Source: Lytechinus variegatus (taxonomy: Eukaryota; Echinodermata; Echinoidea; Temnopleuroida; Toxopneustidae). From it: 64,000 nucleotides of DNA. Shown piece after piece: positions 44,746 to 55,833 of the stretch (the stretch's first letter is position 1; each line of letters opens with the position of its first letter). Where the stretch lies: NCBI RefSeq assembly GCF_018143015.1, contig NC_054740.1, positions 53,440,779 through 53,504,778 on the forward strand, given 5' to 3'. The notes under the pieces are model-generated. The model did no database searches, was not told the origin of the DNA, and saw only the letters and a list, made by a program, of their open reading frames with translations. The position numbers and the translations under genes are program-made.

Positions 44746-45208
44746 CCCGGGGGGGGGGCACTCAGTATATAATGCATATAGTGGGTATGTGCCGCGGAGG
44801 GGACCCCCATTTTTACACCAAAATTTCCGTTCCAAGGCATAGCATTTTTGTCTTATTGAGAAAAAAGAAGAAATCCGCTCCAAAGCTTCGCATATTACAT
44901 CGTTCTGGTCGCATTGATCTGCTGCAATTTTGGTGAAAGCGGCCGCCGAGCGCTGTCCGACCATCGTCTCTGCGCGAGCGCACCCGGCGGAGGCCGCGTT
45001 AGCTGCATCATGCACGCATGCCCGTTCCATAGGGGTGCATACGCACGTTCTCACACGCTGGCGATCCGTTCCTTTCACAAAATTGTAGTTCCGAAGCCCG
45101 TTCCGAGGACTCTCCTTTTCACAATAAGCCCGCTCCAAGGCCCCCGTTTTTGTCTCTCCCGCGGCACACCCCTACCACTTTTTTGGTCGAGTGCCCCCCC
45201 CCCCCGGG
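44746..45208. mobile_element. CCCGGGGGGGGGCACTC element
   Basis: About 463 bp with ends CCCGGGGGGGGGCACTC and GAGTG followed by a C-run and GGG. Subterminal complementary motifs are GTGCCGCGG and CCGCGGCAC. Related in its ends to copies A and B but different inside. It produces a 171-codon minus ORF that is not a gene. Confidence 0.7.
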
Positions 45209-46673
45209 GTGTATTTAGTCTAGGTTTGGAAATGTGGCCAATCATTGGGACCTTATATCTAAACTGTATCTCACACAGACACTGACGGATACACGCCGTG
45301 TTTAGATTATCCCCCGCATACCGGGACCCCCCCCCCCCGAGTGTGTGTGTGCGTGGCGCTGTGATTGTTCCAGTCATTTACATTTTTGTAACATCCTCTT
45401 TCAAACCTGCCCATGAACGACATGCGTAAATAAACATGGAAGTTTGTTCAGTTGGTCTCAATTTTATGACTTTTTATTCAGAAACCAATTAATGTTATGA
45501 ATGTGAAGGGTTGATTAACCTCTCGGTGATTGGACCAATTCTTAATTATTGACATGTGCTTTAAGATCGAATGTCATGGAAGCTAGCCTGTGTACATGGT
45601 GTAAAAATATAGTTCATTTTGACAGAGAGGAATTCGTCAGCAGTGCCCTCGTAAAAGTTTGATCAGTTTCTTTTCGAACTCTGGTTTCTGTTCATGGGTG
45701 AAAGCAAGAAGTCTCATTTAAACCTCCCTTGATGAAAGGATCCCGGAAACGATTCTTGTGTCGACAAAGGATGGAACTATGCGTTTCCCCCCATTTTTTA
45801 AACTCCTGTGTTTTTGTATGTTTACTATAAATAATGAAGAGTAAATTTGATCATTGCTATGTTTACCATTTCATGTGTTTGACTGAAAAAAAAACTTTTA
45901 AATGTACAGTGTAACTTAGCGTATGTTGACTGAAAAAACGTGTTTTTTTTTTCAAGGCCAAATCTTATACCTATTTTTTTTTTGAGGGGGGGTCCCAAAT
46001 TGGGGTGATAATGGCTGGAGGATAACTTCAAAAGGCAGCTAAATGAGGCCGATTTCTTGGTTGTAGAATAATCAGGGTCATATTTGAATACAGAGTGAGA
46101 AAAAAAAACATGGCCGTACTAGCCGAGTTCATGGCTTCGGGCATATGGGAGTTGAACCGTGGTTTTGATAAAGGCCGAACTAGTGATCATCTGCTTTCAC
46201 GATGAAAATACAAAAGATGGCGTACGTGTCCATCATCAATCATCTACAGTGACTAAGTCCAAATGTTATGAGTTTAAACCATATGAATCAAACGGACAAT
46301 CGCCATTCCGTTAACAAGTCTTGACAGTGAAGATTATGCTTCAACGGCAATATTGCCATTATTAAAAAAAGTCTTTTAAATATTTTATTTCTTTGCCAAG
46401 GGAGCATTCTTCCATTTCATACCCTCATTTAAATAGCTTGTTTGTAATTTTTCGAAACGCTGCGATCCTTTCGTTCTTAGTTTTCCAAAGGAAATGAAAA
46501 AAAAGTTTGTCCTCCCAAAATGACGATCACTAAAAAACAAAAACAAGTACACCAGACGTTATCCTTAGCCCTTTAACGTCGCCAAACTTATCGGCCGAAA
46601 ATTCAAAGATTCTTTTAACTGAAATCACATCAATCTCGCAATTATTGTACGATGAGTCGAAAAACAAAAGGCA
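45209..46673. other. No recognised gene
   Basis: Contains a poly-C run near 45330 and poly-T tracts. Nothing else supportable. Confidence 0.4.
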
Positions 46674-46858
46674 TGGTCACACCGCCCGAGCGTTGTTGCA
46701 GCGGTCGTGGAGCGGAGAGAAAAAATCATCACCGCTCGCTACCGTTCACCATTTTCGATTTCGATTGTTTTTTTTTCCCCGCAATTTTGGAAGCGAAATT
46801 CGACCCTCTTTTCCTACCGCTCCACGACCACTCCAACGACGCTCGGGCGGTGTGACCA
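46674..46858. mobile_element. MITE with TGGTCACACCGCCCGAGCG ends
   Basis: 185 bp. The ends TGGTCACACCGCCCGAGCGT and ACGCTCGGGCGGTGTGACCA are perfect complements. Arms extend through GCGGTCGTGGAGCGG. Shares TGGTCACA termini with 16159-16313. Confidence 0.87.
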
Positions 46859-49400
46859 GCCTGAAGGTTCCTGATTTTGTGAAGGTTACGTACTTTTGAG
46901 ATTATGACACACTGACTGTACCTATGATCATGATGATACGCAAGTAAGAAAAGACATATATTTTATAAAATGTTTGATTAACAGCTACTGAAGGTAATTA
47001 TCTTGAGCTTTAATAATAAATGTATCTGTATCTAAGCCTATAATCTTAACACAAAGTTTTACGCACTTGTAACGGGTTGGGGGGGGGGGGTAACACACTG
47101 ATGCAGGCACATCATCTCCTAGCCTATAATATATAGGCTGAGGATGCAGCTATTGTCTTTGCTGTTATGCTGAACGTAAGCGGTACGTCTGATATGGTGA
47201 AGACTACGCATTGTGGCTGCGTTGTCAATTTATTCATTTATTTGTCGATTTAATAATTCAACATATTTATACAGGAATAAAACATTCGATTCAACAAGGC
47301 TGTTTTTCATCGATGTCCTGTTAAAGCACAAAATACATACATCTACACATGCCTACATAAAATAATTTCCAGTTCTAACAATAGAAATCTCAAAAATAAT
47401 TTAAGTACAGCATAAAGTAAAAAGCTAAAGTAGATTTAAAAAGGATTATGTCAGACCAGTCTTGGATTAAAAAGAAAGGACAGCAAAAAAACACAAAGCA
47501 CGAACTCTTTTAACCAAGGAGATCTCCTTGATATCCCTTATATAACACACACCGTCACGCAACATTAAAGCACAACCTCCTCTCTCGATACCCCACCTCC
47601 CTCTCTCTCCATCCCCCCTCATTCTATATCCCATACTCACCCCGGTCACACCACGGACCTATAAGAAATGGACGATTAACGCGAGCATTATTTTGATGCA
47701 ATAAATGAGAACATACACCTAGGTGTTTTGACAATAGCGGCTACCGAGGCGAATCTGATCTTTACAGAGGAATCTTTTTCTTCTTCTTGGCGTTTGTTGG
47801 CTGATGTCCTGTAACAGATTATACCTTTCAATGAAGATGGTTCAGTTTTGGAACAACAAATTGGGAAGCAGACGATTTATGTGATATCAAATTTATTATC
47901 ATCAATTTGCACACTTCTGCACACTCATAAATGACCTTCCTAACAACGAGAGGAGGCCGACCACTACAAGAAACCCGCTATGTTTCTCTGGAATGTCATG
48001 AGGAAATCTTTAAAATGTGATAAGTCACGATCACTTTCATTTCAGCCTCTATCTCGAAATATACATTTTCCCAAATAAAAAAACATGGAACTGAGATATT
48101 TATTTGTAAACCAGAACTGCACATTAATTTCAGAGAATTTAGGTAATTTATTACCTTCTGCGCATACAACATGTCTGATGTTAAATGTCTAATCACCGAA
48201 AGCTTCTGCAACTCATGGTTAGTAGGTCCATGGTTTAATTGACAGCGACCATGATGGTATCACAGGAGATAAATATGAAGAGCGTGTTATTCACATGACA
48301 ATAACAGTCAGATGTTAGTGAATTCATTAACTAACCGATGAATGTCCAGCTTTCATAGGTCCATGGTCACACGTAAGGCACTACCACATTCAATCAATGG
48401 ATTCTCAATAAAAAAAAACATGCAAATCAGAAGCAGCCACACACATGAATCCTCAGCGGTTAAAAATAATTAAAAAAAGATGTGTGAAGAAAAACCAGAG
48501 TAGTGGTCTGGCTACCATTCAATTCTTAAAGGAATTCCAAATATTTTTTATTAAACGTATGTAATGGAAGAGATGAAAAAACTTAATTCGAATAATTAAG
48601 GTTAAGATCACTATTATTAGAATTGGATCCCTAAGTTGTTTAACTTCAATAACATCTATTGACAGCCATACCCCTATACAATAAAGGAACACAGCAGATA
48701 TGACTGATAAAAAGAGCATATTGAGTTAGAAAACCATGCAACCGATGGTGGCGGGAGCTTGAAGAGGAGAAAGATGGAGGGAGAGAGAGACAAAGCAGTG
48801 ACGGGTCTTAGAATTTGAATAAGGGGCGTCAGCACCATGGGAGTGGATGAACCAAGCGAGAGAGGGTGTGGGATTAGAAGAATGGAGTCGGTGTGATCTC
48901 CCTTCCACGACAGGGTCGTTTGAAGACACCATGCAGTAGGAGCATCTTTAAAAGAATGTTTTTAAAGGAGGACCTCTCCCCAATCAATGGACTTTCAAAC
49001 AAAATCATGCACAGGTCACATTTTGAGAGCATCTTAAAACTTAGGTTGTTAGTTTCATATCATTTGTTATGACTGAACCATTAAACTGACATATTACTTC
49101 TGTAAAACTTGAGAATGTACCATCACTTTGTAAGATATGTAATTGCTCGAAGTCATGCTTGTTATTGAGGCTTCGCGAGTGATCAGAAAACAACATGAAA
49201 GGCATATGTTGAATATCCAAACTTTGGTTCAATTAACATGATTAACAAGAGTAGTAAACTCTTTGAAGTATTCATTCTCAAGTTTATGAGAATTGAAAAT
49301 GTGGGAAATTAGACATATCTATCAGGACCATACCTTAGCAAGATTCATTCTCAGGGAAGTGAGAAGGACACCGCATGCCTGTTGCTGTCTGATTGAGGCT
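46859..49400. other. No recognised gene
   Basis: Contains a G-run at about 47080 and a possible minus-strand LINE remnant with an aataaatgaataaa tail near 47228-47300. Otherwise AT-rich and unrecognised. Confidence 0.35.
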
Positions 49401-49419
49401 TAAACGTCTTGATATGATG

Positions 49420-49485
49420 TCAATCGGAAACGATTGGCGGCCCTGCTATAGCGGCGCCGCGCTCGGCTATTGGAAGCCACGCAAG
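49420..49485 (-). promoter_or_regulatory. GC-rich CCAAT-containing patch, possible minus-strand promoter
   Basis: A CpG-rich island in an AT-rich region. The minus strand has CTTCCAATAGCCGAGCGC and, after GGCGCCGC, a second CCAATCG. No TSS or linked exon could be shown. It could serve an upstream untranslated exon of the carbonic anhydrase gene, which is speculation. Confidence 0.25.
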
Positions 49486-51435
49486 TGCTGCAAGAAAAGG
49501 TGGGGAAGAAGAGAAAGTATACGAATAGAGTAAGTACCTGAACACCTTTGAAATTACTGAAAGCTTGCAAGCAAATCTAAGTTATCAGATGATTAAAGTT
49601 GAAAGGGTGAGCGTCTGTCATTGGAGAGAGAGGGTAGGAGGTGGGGATAGAGAAAAAGAGGGGACATTTACATAACTGGTCATGTGCGTGTTTTACATAA
49701 AAATTAAAGGAAAGGAGTGAACGTTGGTGGTCGCATGTCATAAGGTGGTCCAATTTCGCGAACAGGGTAAAAATGGTCAAAATTTTGATTTTTTGATATG
49801 TTTTAGCTATTACCATTCTCTAAATAATGAAAAAGTTTTAAGTCTCGAATACCTTTATTTTTCCTTAAAATGACTAATTAACAGCTAATTATTACATAGA
49901 CGTCAATGTAAATGTGAATTTTGAAATGTGTTTTTCTCAAATTGGACCTGCTGCACATAAAATGGTGTCAAAAGTTAATGCAACATTGGATCACCCTAGT
50001 ATTTTGCAGTTATAATCTTTAAACATCAATAATTAAATCTGTACCAAAAATCAAATAATTATCTATTATTGTATGCATATTAATTATACTAATTAATCAA
50101 CAGTATTTAATTTCACATTTTTGCCCCCAAAATACCTGTCACTGTATTTATATGCTTGGCAAAATGACAATATCATGGGTAGAAATGTTTGTTGCAATGA
50201 TACACAACATTTGTACTAAAAATTAAGATTACAAATTAGATAATTAACCAAATCTCTCCGGTTTACTAATTGATTAGGTTGCAGATCAGAGCCGACATAC
50301 ACATGTATTCCATTGCTGAATATTTTCAAAATTGTCAAATTTTTATGACATTTAGTTGTTCCCTGCTTTAAAATGCCCAGAAATATGAGGATAACAGTCA
50401 TATTACATATTATACTAAGTTGTTAATTAGGTTTAATTATTATTTTATCATTTACCACATCCACCGGCTCCGCATCCACCGGCTCCACCACCCCTGTTAC
50501 TTCAAATATAATGTGCTATAGTTTTTGTTCCTGATATTGTATTGATTTAATTCATAGTATTATATTTAGCCTATAGTTCTAGCTTCAAAATGAGATATTA
50601 CTCAATAAATTTGGTCAAGATGCTCTGATGTAGCAACAATTTATCCATGGCACAGTGTGGAAAATTGTTCATACACCACCCTTTTTGCATACCCAACTTA
50701 TGAAATGCGACTTGGAGTGTCTTTATTATCTATTTTAAAGTGCCCCCTTGAGTTTCAGGCTCCATGATATTCTTGAACTATTATTGAGACGATGTAGTAC
50801 GAAGTACTTGTTGATGCATGAACAGAAATCATAAGTTCTGTGTGGTCTTTCAAAAGAAAGTCTCGTAAATACTCTTGAAATTCGCCGTCGTGGTGATAGG
50901 GGATTATCATGAAACACACAATAGAAAATATAGAAGTCTTAAATTACCACATTGACGATAATACTTCTGGTGGCTCTTTGTGGCTTGTCTATATTTTCCT
51001 TTAAAAAGTGGATAATGAGCAAATGAGTTTTTTTTTGGTGGCTGGCATAAAGAATAACTACAGTAATCAGGAATGGAATTTGTTAGGCTTTGTTATGCTT
51101 ATACTTTTAAGCAGTGTGAAGATAGCGCTTAATGGGGAGAAAGGGGGCAATGATAACTGGTTATTTAACAAAAGAAAAAGGGCGTAGACCTAAGAGAGAA
51201 AAAAAATGATAGATAAATGATAGGTCAGAGCAAGGACTCCTTGTTCAGAGCATGGAGCTATTAATCACAGGAGATCCTTCTTCCAGTTGCTCTGTTAAAC
51301 CTCTGTAATAGCTCCATGGTCAGAGAGAGACATTACATTTATACGCAAAATAAAAGTAGTGAAGGTGAGAGAGGGAAAGAGAGTTTGAGAGAGAGCCTAT
51401 ACTCATACATGAAATATGGGTTGAGAGTGGGGACA
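49486..51435. other. No recognised gene
   Basis: AT-rich. It has a short CATCCACCGGCTCCGCATCC direct repeat at about 50457-50490 and complementary GAGCATGGAGCTATTA / TAATAGCTCCATGGTC sequences at about 51248-51324. Confidence 0.4.
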
Positions 51436-51439
51436 ACGA

Positions 51440-51775
51440 GTAAAAAGAGTGGTGTGTGTGCTCGTATGTGTGTGTGAGAGAGAGCGCGTGTGGTTTTTCT
51501 GGGAAGATTCATGTGTGTGTGGGTGTGTGTGAAGGAGCAGGTGATTAGGTGAGTGTGTATGTGTTCGTATTGGCTAGTGTTGGTAAGATATGCATGCGCT
51601 TTTTGCAGAGCTAGCCCCTTCTAAACTCACCCCACACACACTCACATACACACAACACCCTCTCACAATCTCCTACGAACGCATGCTCCCTATTCACAAA
51701 TATGACTCACACCATATCACACGAACCCTCACCCACACACTCACCACTCCCTCAATATTCACACAAACACAAGGT
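51440..51775 (+). repeat. TG-rich block followed by CA-rich block
   Basis: GTGTGTG-rich sequence (51440-51570) is followed by ACACAC/CTCAC-rich sequence (51620-51770), so the halves are roughly complementary. The 128-codon Thr/His-rich ORF across it is composition-driven. Confidence 0.7.
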
Positions 51776-52100
51776 AAAATACAAACCAAAGCTTCAAAAT
51801 CCATCATGAATACAATACATATTTTCAACGTGCATCAATATTTGTTAGCATTTCCAAAGAAAACTCAAGTGGTTATTGGAGAAGAGCTGTTGGATCACAA
51901 AAAAAAAATGGAAAAGAGTGTAAATAATTGTGTTACATGTCAATGGTTACATGATATACTTATCACCCCACATTAAACATGGACCTGCTACACATTGATG
52001 TTGTGTCAATATTCACGTCTCTGTATTACTTTCCGCTTAATTCCCTGATGAATGAGCACATAACTTTTATCACTTCTTTGATCTGTAAATTGCAACTTAA

Positions 52101-52594
52101 AGGTCAAGTCCACCCTAGAAAAATAATGGTTTGAATAAACAGAGAAAAGTCAAACCACCAACGCTAAAAAATTTCATCAAAATCGGATGTAAAACAAAGT
52201 TATGACATTTTAAAGTTTCGCTTATTTTTGACAAAAGAGTGATATGCATATAAATTTACAGAGATGACAATACGGACCAACTTGACTGAACCTTGTAGTA
52301 CTTAACAATATTGATTCCACATGTTCTGGGAGGAATTCATAATTTGATTCACTTGACAATGAGGCGAAATTCATATTTCATTTAATAAAATACAAAATAT
52401 ATAGTGAGTGGATGACGTAATCACTCTCCTCATTTGCATACCGGCCAGGATAACTGCTTTGTGAAATTAAAAAGAAAATTTAAAATGTCACATATTTCTT
52501 ATTTTACATCCGATTTTGATTAAATTGTCAGTGTTGTTTGATTTTTTTTTCTCTTTTTATTAAAATCAACTTTTTATTGGGTTAGACTTATCCT
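52101..52594. mobile_element. TTAA MITE, AGGTCAAGTCCACC family, copy 3
   Basis: 494 bp, TTAA on both sides, with ends AGGTCAAGTCCACCCTAG and GGGTTAGACTTATCCT. The interior matches 37150-37734 with a deletion. Confidence 0.82.
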
Positions 52595-52599
52595 TTAAG

Positions 52600-53845
52600 G
52601 AGGTTTCTCACGCTCGGCTGAAAAATGATTCCGCCAAACATGACGAATTTAGAAAGAATTGATACCTCTTTGGGGAGATATGGCACCCCACGATCGTAAT
52701 CGTACACATTTAAAGTTGTGAACTTTGGAGATTTATGTATTAATGTTTAGGAGTTTGGAGCAAAAGTCATGTAATAGATTTCAGATGAAAAGGGCCATAA
52801 AAATGTTTTTCCGAAAAGGTTTTCGGATGTAAAGGCAACATTATAGAATTAACATCGTCATCTCTCTTAACTACATTGAAAATGAAAAGGGCCTATTAGT
52901 TTCTTGACCATTTGGCATTTACCAAAATCTCGACGCCATTCGACCACTTAGTTTACGATTTTTGAAATGATGGTCATTTTGAATAAAGCCTATATTTTAA
53001 AGGAAAGTAACGAAACTTCCAAAAAAATACTTAGTTTTAGAATAAGTGTGTAGGAACACTAATAAAGCTTCAATTTTGGTAATCTCAGCGAAACCAAGAC
53101 ACAGTCATGATCCCCTGGAGGGTAATTTATAATACTTAAGGGCAAGGACTGTTGCGTTAGTAGGAATTTGGTCTACAAAGGATCATTTCAAATGTGAGGC
53201 TAACTCGAGGACGAGTCTTTTATTGTTAACTCGGGAGTTTTAAGCTGTATCGCTACTATGCACAAGCAAATAAAATTTGAGACCGTTTGCAAGGCTCCTT
53301 GAACCGAGGACGTCATCGGTTCGCTGTGTGTAAAGTTTGTGTACGAGTCCTCGGTTGTAGTGTGTGTAAGTGCGTAGGACTCCACGTATACACATAATTA
53401 CACTGAACTTGTACAATTTAATTGACAAACTATCATTGCATATAAAACCTCATGCACTGTCAAAAGCGGAGTAGCAAATCTGTTTTTTCTTCTTAATGCA
53501 AACAATGATATACCGGGTACGTACAGACTACCGCGCCTCTACAACATTCGCAAACAAATCCTCTTCGACCTGAACATTCTACTGAGTTAACCTCTTTGTC
53601 ATGTTTGTAATGTGAAGCGTGTTACGCTCAACTCGGTGCTTGTGAAGGTTGCATTATCATGTAATTCGAGGGACACGTATTGCTGTCACGTACATGTATT
53701 TCATTTTTTTTTACCTGCGCGTGTGGGCGAACTCTGTGTAAGGTGAAAACAAAAACTTAATATACTCATTGTTTTGTTTCGAATGCACAAAATTAAATCA
53801 TTAATGAATCCTTAAACGAATTGAAGCCATAGCATTTTTTTTCAT
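52600..53845. other. No recognised gene
   Basis: Mixed-composition sequence with no supportable ORF, RNA or repeat. Confidence 0.35.
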
Positions 53846-53847
53846 TA

Positions 53848-54060
53848 AAAAAAATAATAATATTCCGCATTTATATAGCGCTTAATACATCGGAACGACG
53901 TCTCTAAGCGCTTTACAGACATATTAACCCATCACCTTGGCCTCTTCACTCAGATATTTCATATGATAACAACAAATCTCAGCCCAAGACCCTACCTACC
54001 CCCCCCTCCCACCACCCTCTCTAAAACATCCCAATTCCCTTTCCGGTTGACATCTGACTC
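53848..54060 (-). repeat. SINE-like 3' tail (TTTATATAGCGC motif)
   Basis: (AAT)n is followed by CCGCATTTATATAGCGCTTA and TCTAAGCGCTTTACAGAC. The same motif after (taa)n is seen at 63226 and resembles the end of the SINE at 10.85 kb. Confidence 0.45.
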
Positions 54061-54074
54061 TGGGTTTCTATTAA

Positions 54075-54451
54075 AGGGGAATGAAACCTTTGGAACAAAT
54101 AGGCTTGTGTAGAAACAGAAAAATCAAAGAATAAGAATAAAGAAAGTTTGAGGAAAATCAGACAAATAATTAGAAATTTTTGAATACTGCAATCACTAAT
54201 GCCATGGATAGATGTGATAAAAGAGGCAATTCAAGTGAAATATATACTAATGGGTAGAGTTGTTCACAAGTGACATCACACATCTTTGTCGCAATGCCAA
54301 TTTGCTATCTCCATGGCATTAGTGATCGCAATATTCAAATACTCATAACTTTCTCATTATTTGTCCGAATTTTCTCAAACTTTCATTGATCTGTTTCTTT
54401 GACTTTTCTGTTTTCACACAAGCTATCTTGTTCCAATGGTTTCATTCTCCT
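54075..54451. mobile_element. TTAA MITE, AGGGGAATGAAACC family
   Basis: 377 bp, TTAA on both sides, with ends AGGGGAATGAAACCTTTGGA and CCAATGGTTTCATTCTCCT. Arms pair throughout, including TGCAATCACTAATGCCATGG against CCATGGCATTAGTGATCGCA. Confidence 0.85.
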
Positions 54452-55833
54452 TTAATATCAAGTTTTCCCATTATAGAGAAATTGATTGTAAGAGTGCCCC
54501 TCTTCGTTACCAACTTCATTTCTTCTCTTTGATCCCCTTCTAATACTATTTCTATTTGATTTTAATTCTCGGTTTTTATCAAGCTAGAGTCGAGCGACTG
54601 TCACTGCTAACTCCCCTACGTCTTGTTGGTTTGTTGTCTTTTCCTGTCTTTTGTTTGTGTTTCATTTTCTCTCTAGCTCTCTCTCTCTCTCTTTAATGTG
54701 CTTTTTTTTTTTGGGGGGGGGGTTAATTTCTCATGTTTGTTATTTTAGTGTGTTAGTTGTGTTTTCAGTCTCAGCGTCTGATTATGTGGGGGGGGGGGGG
54801 GTTCTTGGGGCGAGAGAATGCATATCAATAGGCCTACATTCATTCAGTTTGGGTAACTGTTACGTAATGTTATATTTTCTTATTGCTTTATAGCTGCATA
54901 CGGTAGTCGTTGAAAATGTTATTTTCTTAGATATTTTACTGTCTCAATTTATCTGCTATGTTTATTTTCCAGTTATCGATAATGTTGTTGGACTTGTGTA
55001 TTTACAGCTGAAATTAATTATTATTTAGATGAAATTTTCTAGATTATGCATGTATGAATTTTATTTGAAGTGAATGAATGATAAAGATTACTACAAAACA
55101 AAACAAAAAAGTACCAGCAATAATAATGTTATTTTTCATCGTTATGTAAGTTTTTGTTATGATATAATTTATCACTGTAAGTAAGCTTTGTGATAATGTC
55201 TATTCTCAGGATCATACCGACTATTATCTGTATGTATCATATCGCTACATTACAGATGGGGCTCTAGAATTGGAAGTAGCGATCAACTGTAAAGCTTCCT
55301 CTACATCCAATCAAATTTGGAACAAATTGTGCGCATTGTCCAACATGTCCAACATAGTATTTTTTTAACAATGATTATTCAATCAAAATCGTTCTTTCAC
55401 AGACCGAACCTTACAGAAATTAGCGGGGGGGGGGGTTCTATCCACGAAAGTTTGGATTACGCGATTCCTCGACGGTTTGGCGGTTTGGAGTAAACCTTTC
55501 TGCAAAGTAATTTCAACTACATCATCGATTGTTATAATAAAAAAAGTTTATTTAATAAGGTCAATGCAGTCATAGAGTTTAAACGCCCTTTTCGGGGGGG
55601 GGGGGGGGGGGGAGGGTGCATATCGATTATTGGTGTTGATTTTTTTTTATGAATACCAAATCGTTTACCATGTTCCTCATAATTGCCAGTATTTGCAGCC
55701 TTGATGAGCTTGAAAACATTTGAATAATTAATTTTGGTAAAAAATTAAACACAGTTAAGGATTGATTGCGAATATCTTCTCATAGGACAATGGCCTCCAA
55801 TAATCCCCAATAAATATTGAATCGTTTAAAAGT
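54452..55833. other. Simple-repeat-rich intergenic sequence
   Basis: Contains a (CT)n run near 54672, T/G homopolymers near 54700, G-runs near 54788, 55424 and 55595. No gene. Confidence 0.5.

Noticed and set aside
44623..45138. 171-codon minus ORF and the opposite 123-codon plus ORF
   Set aside because: Both lie in a TIR element with G/C-run ends and have no protein-family features.
48679..48719. Second candidate signal-peptide exon (MLFLSVISAVFLY)
   Set aside because: It has an ATG and a possible phase-1 donor, but the peptide is short, the donor is weak and it lies 13.7 kb away. Not supportable without transcript data.
51590..51976. 128-codon plus ORF, Thr/His rich
   Set aside because: Composition is set by the CA-rich tract, and no domain or splice context was seen.
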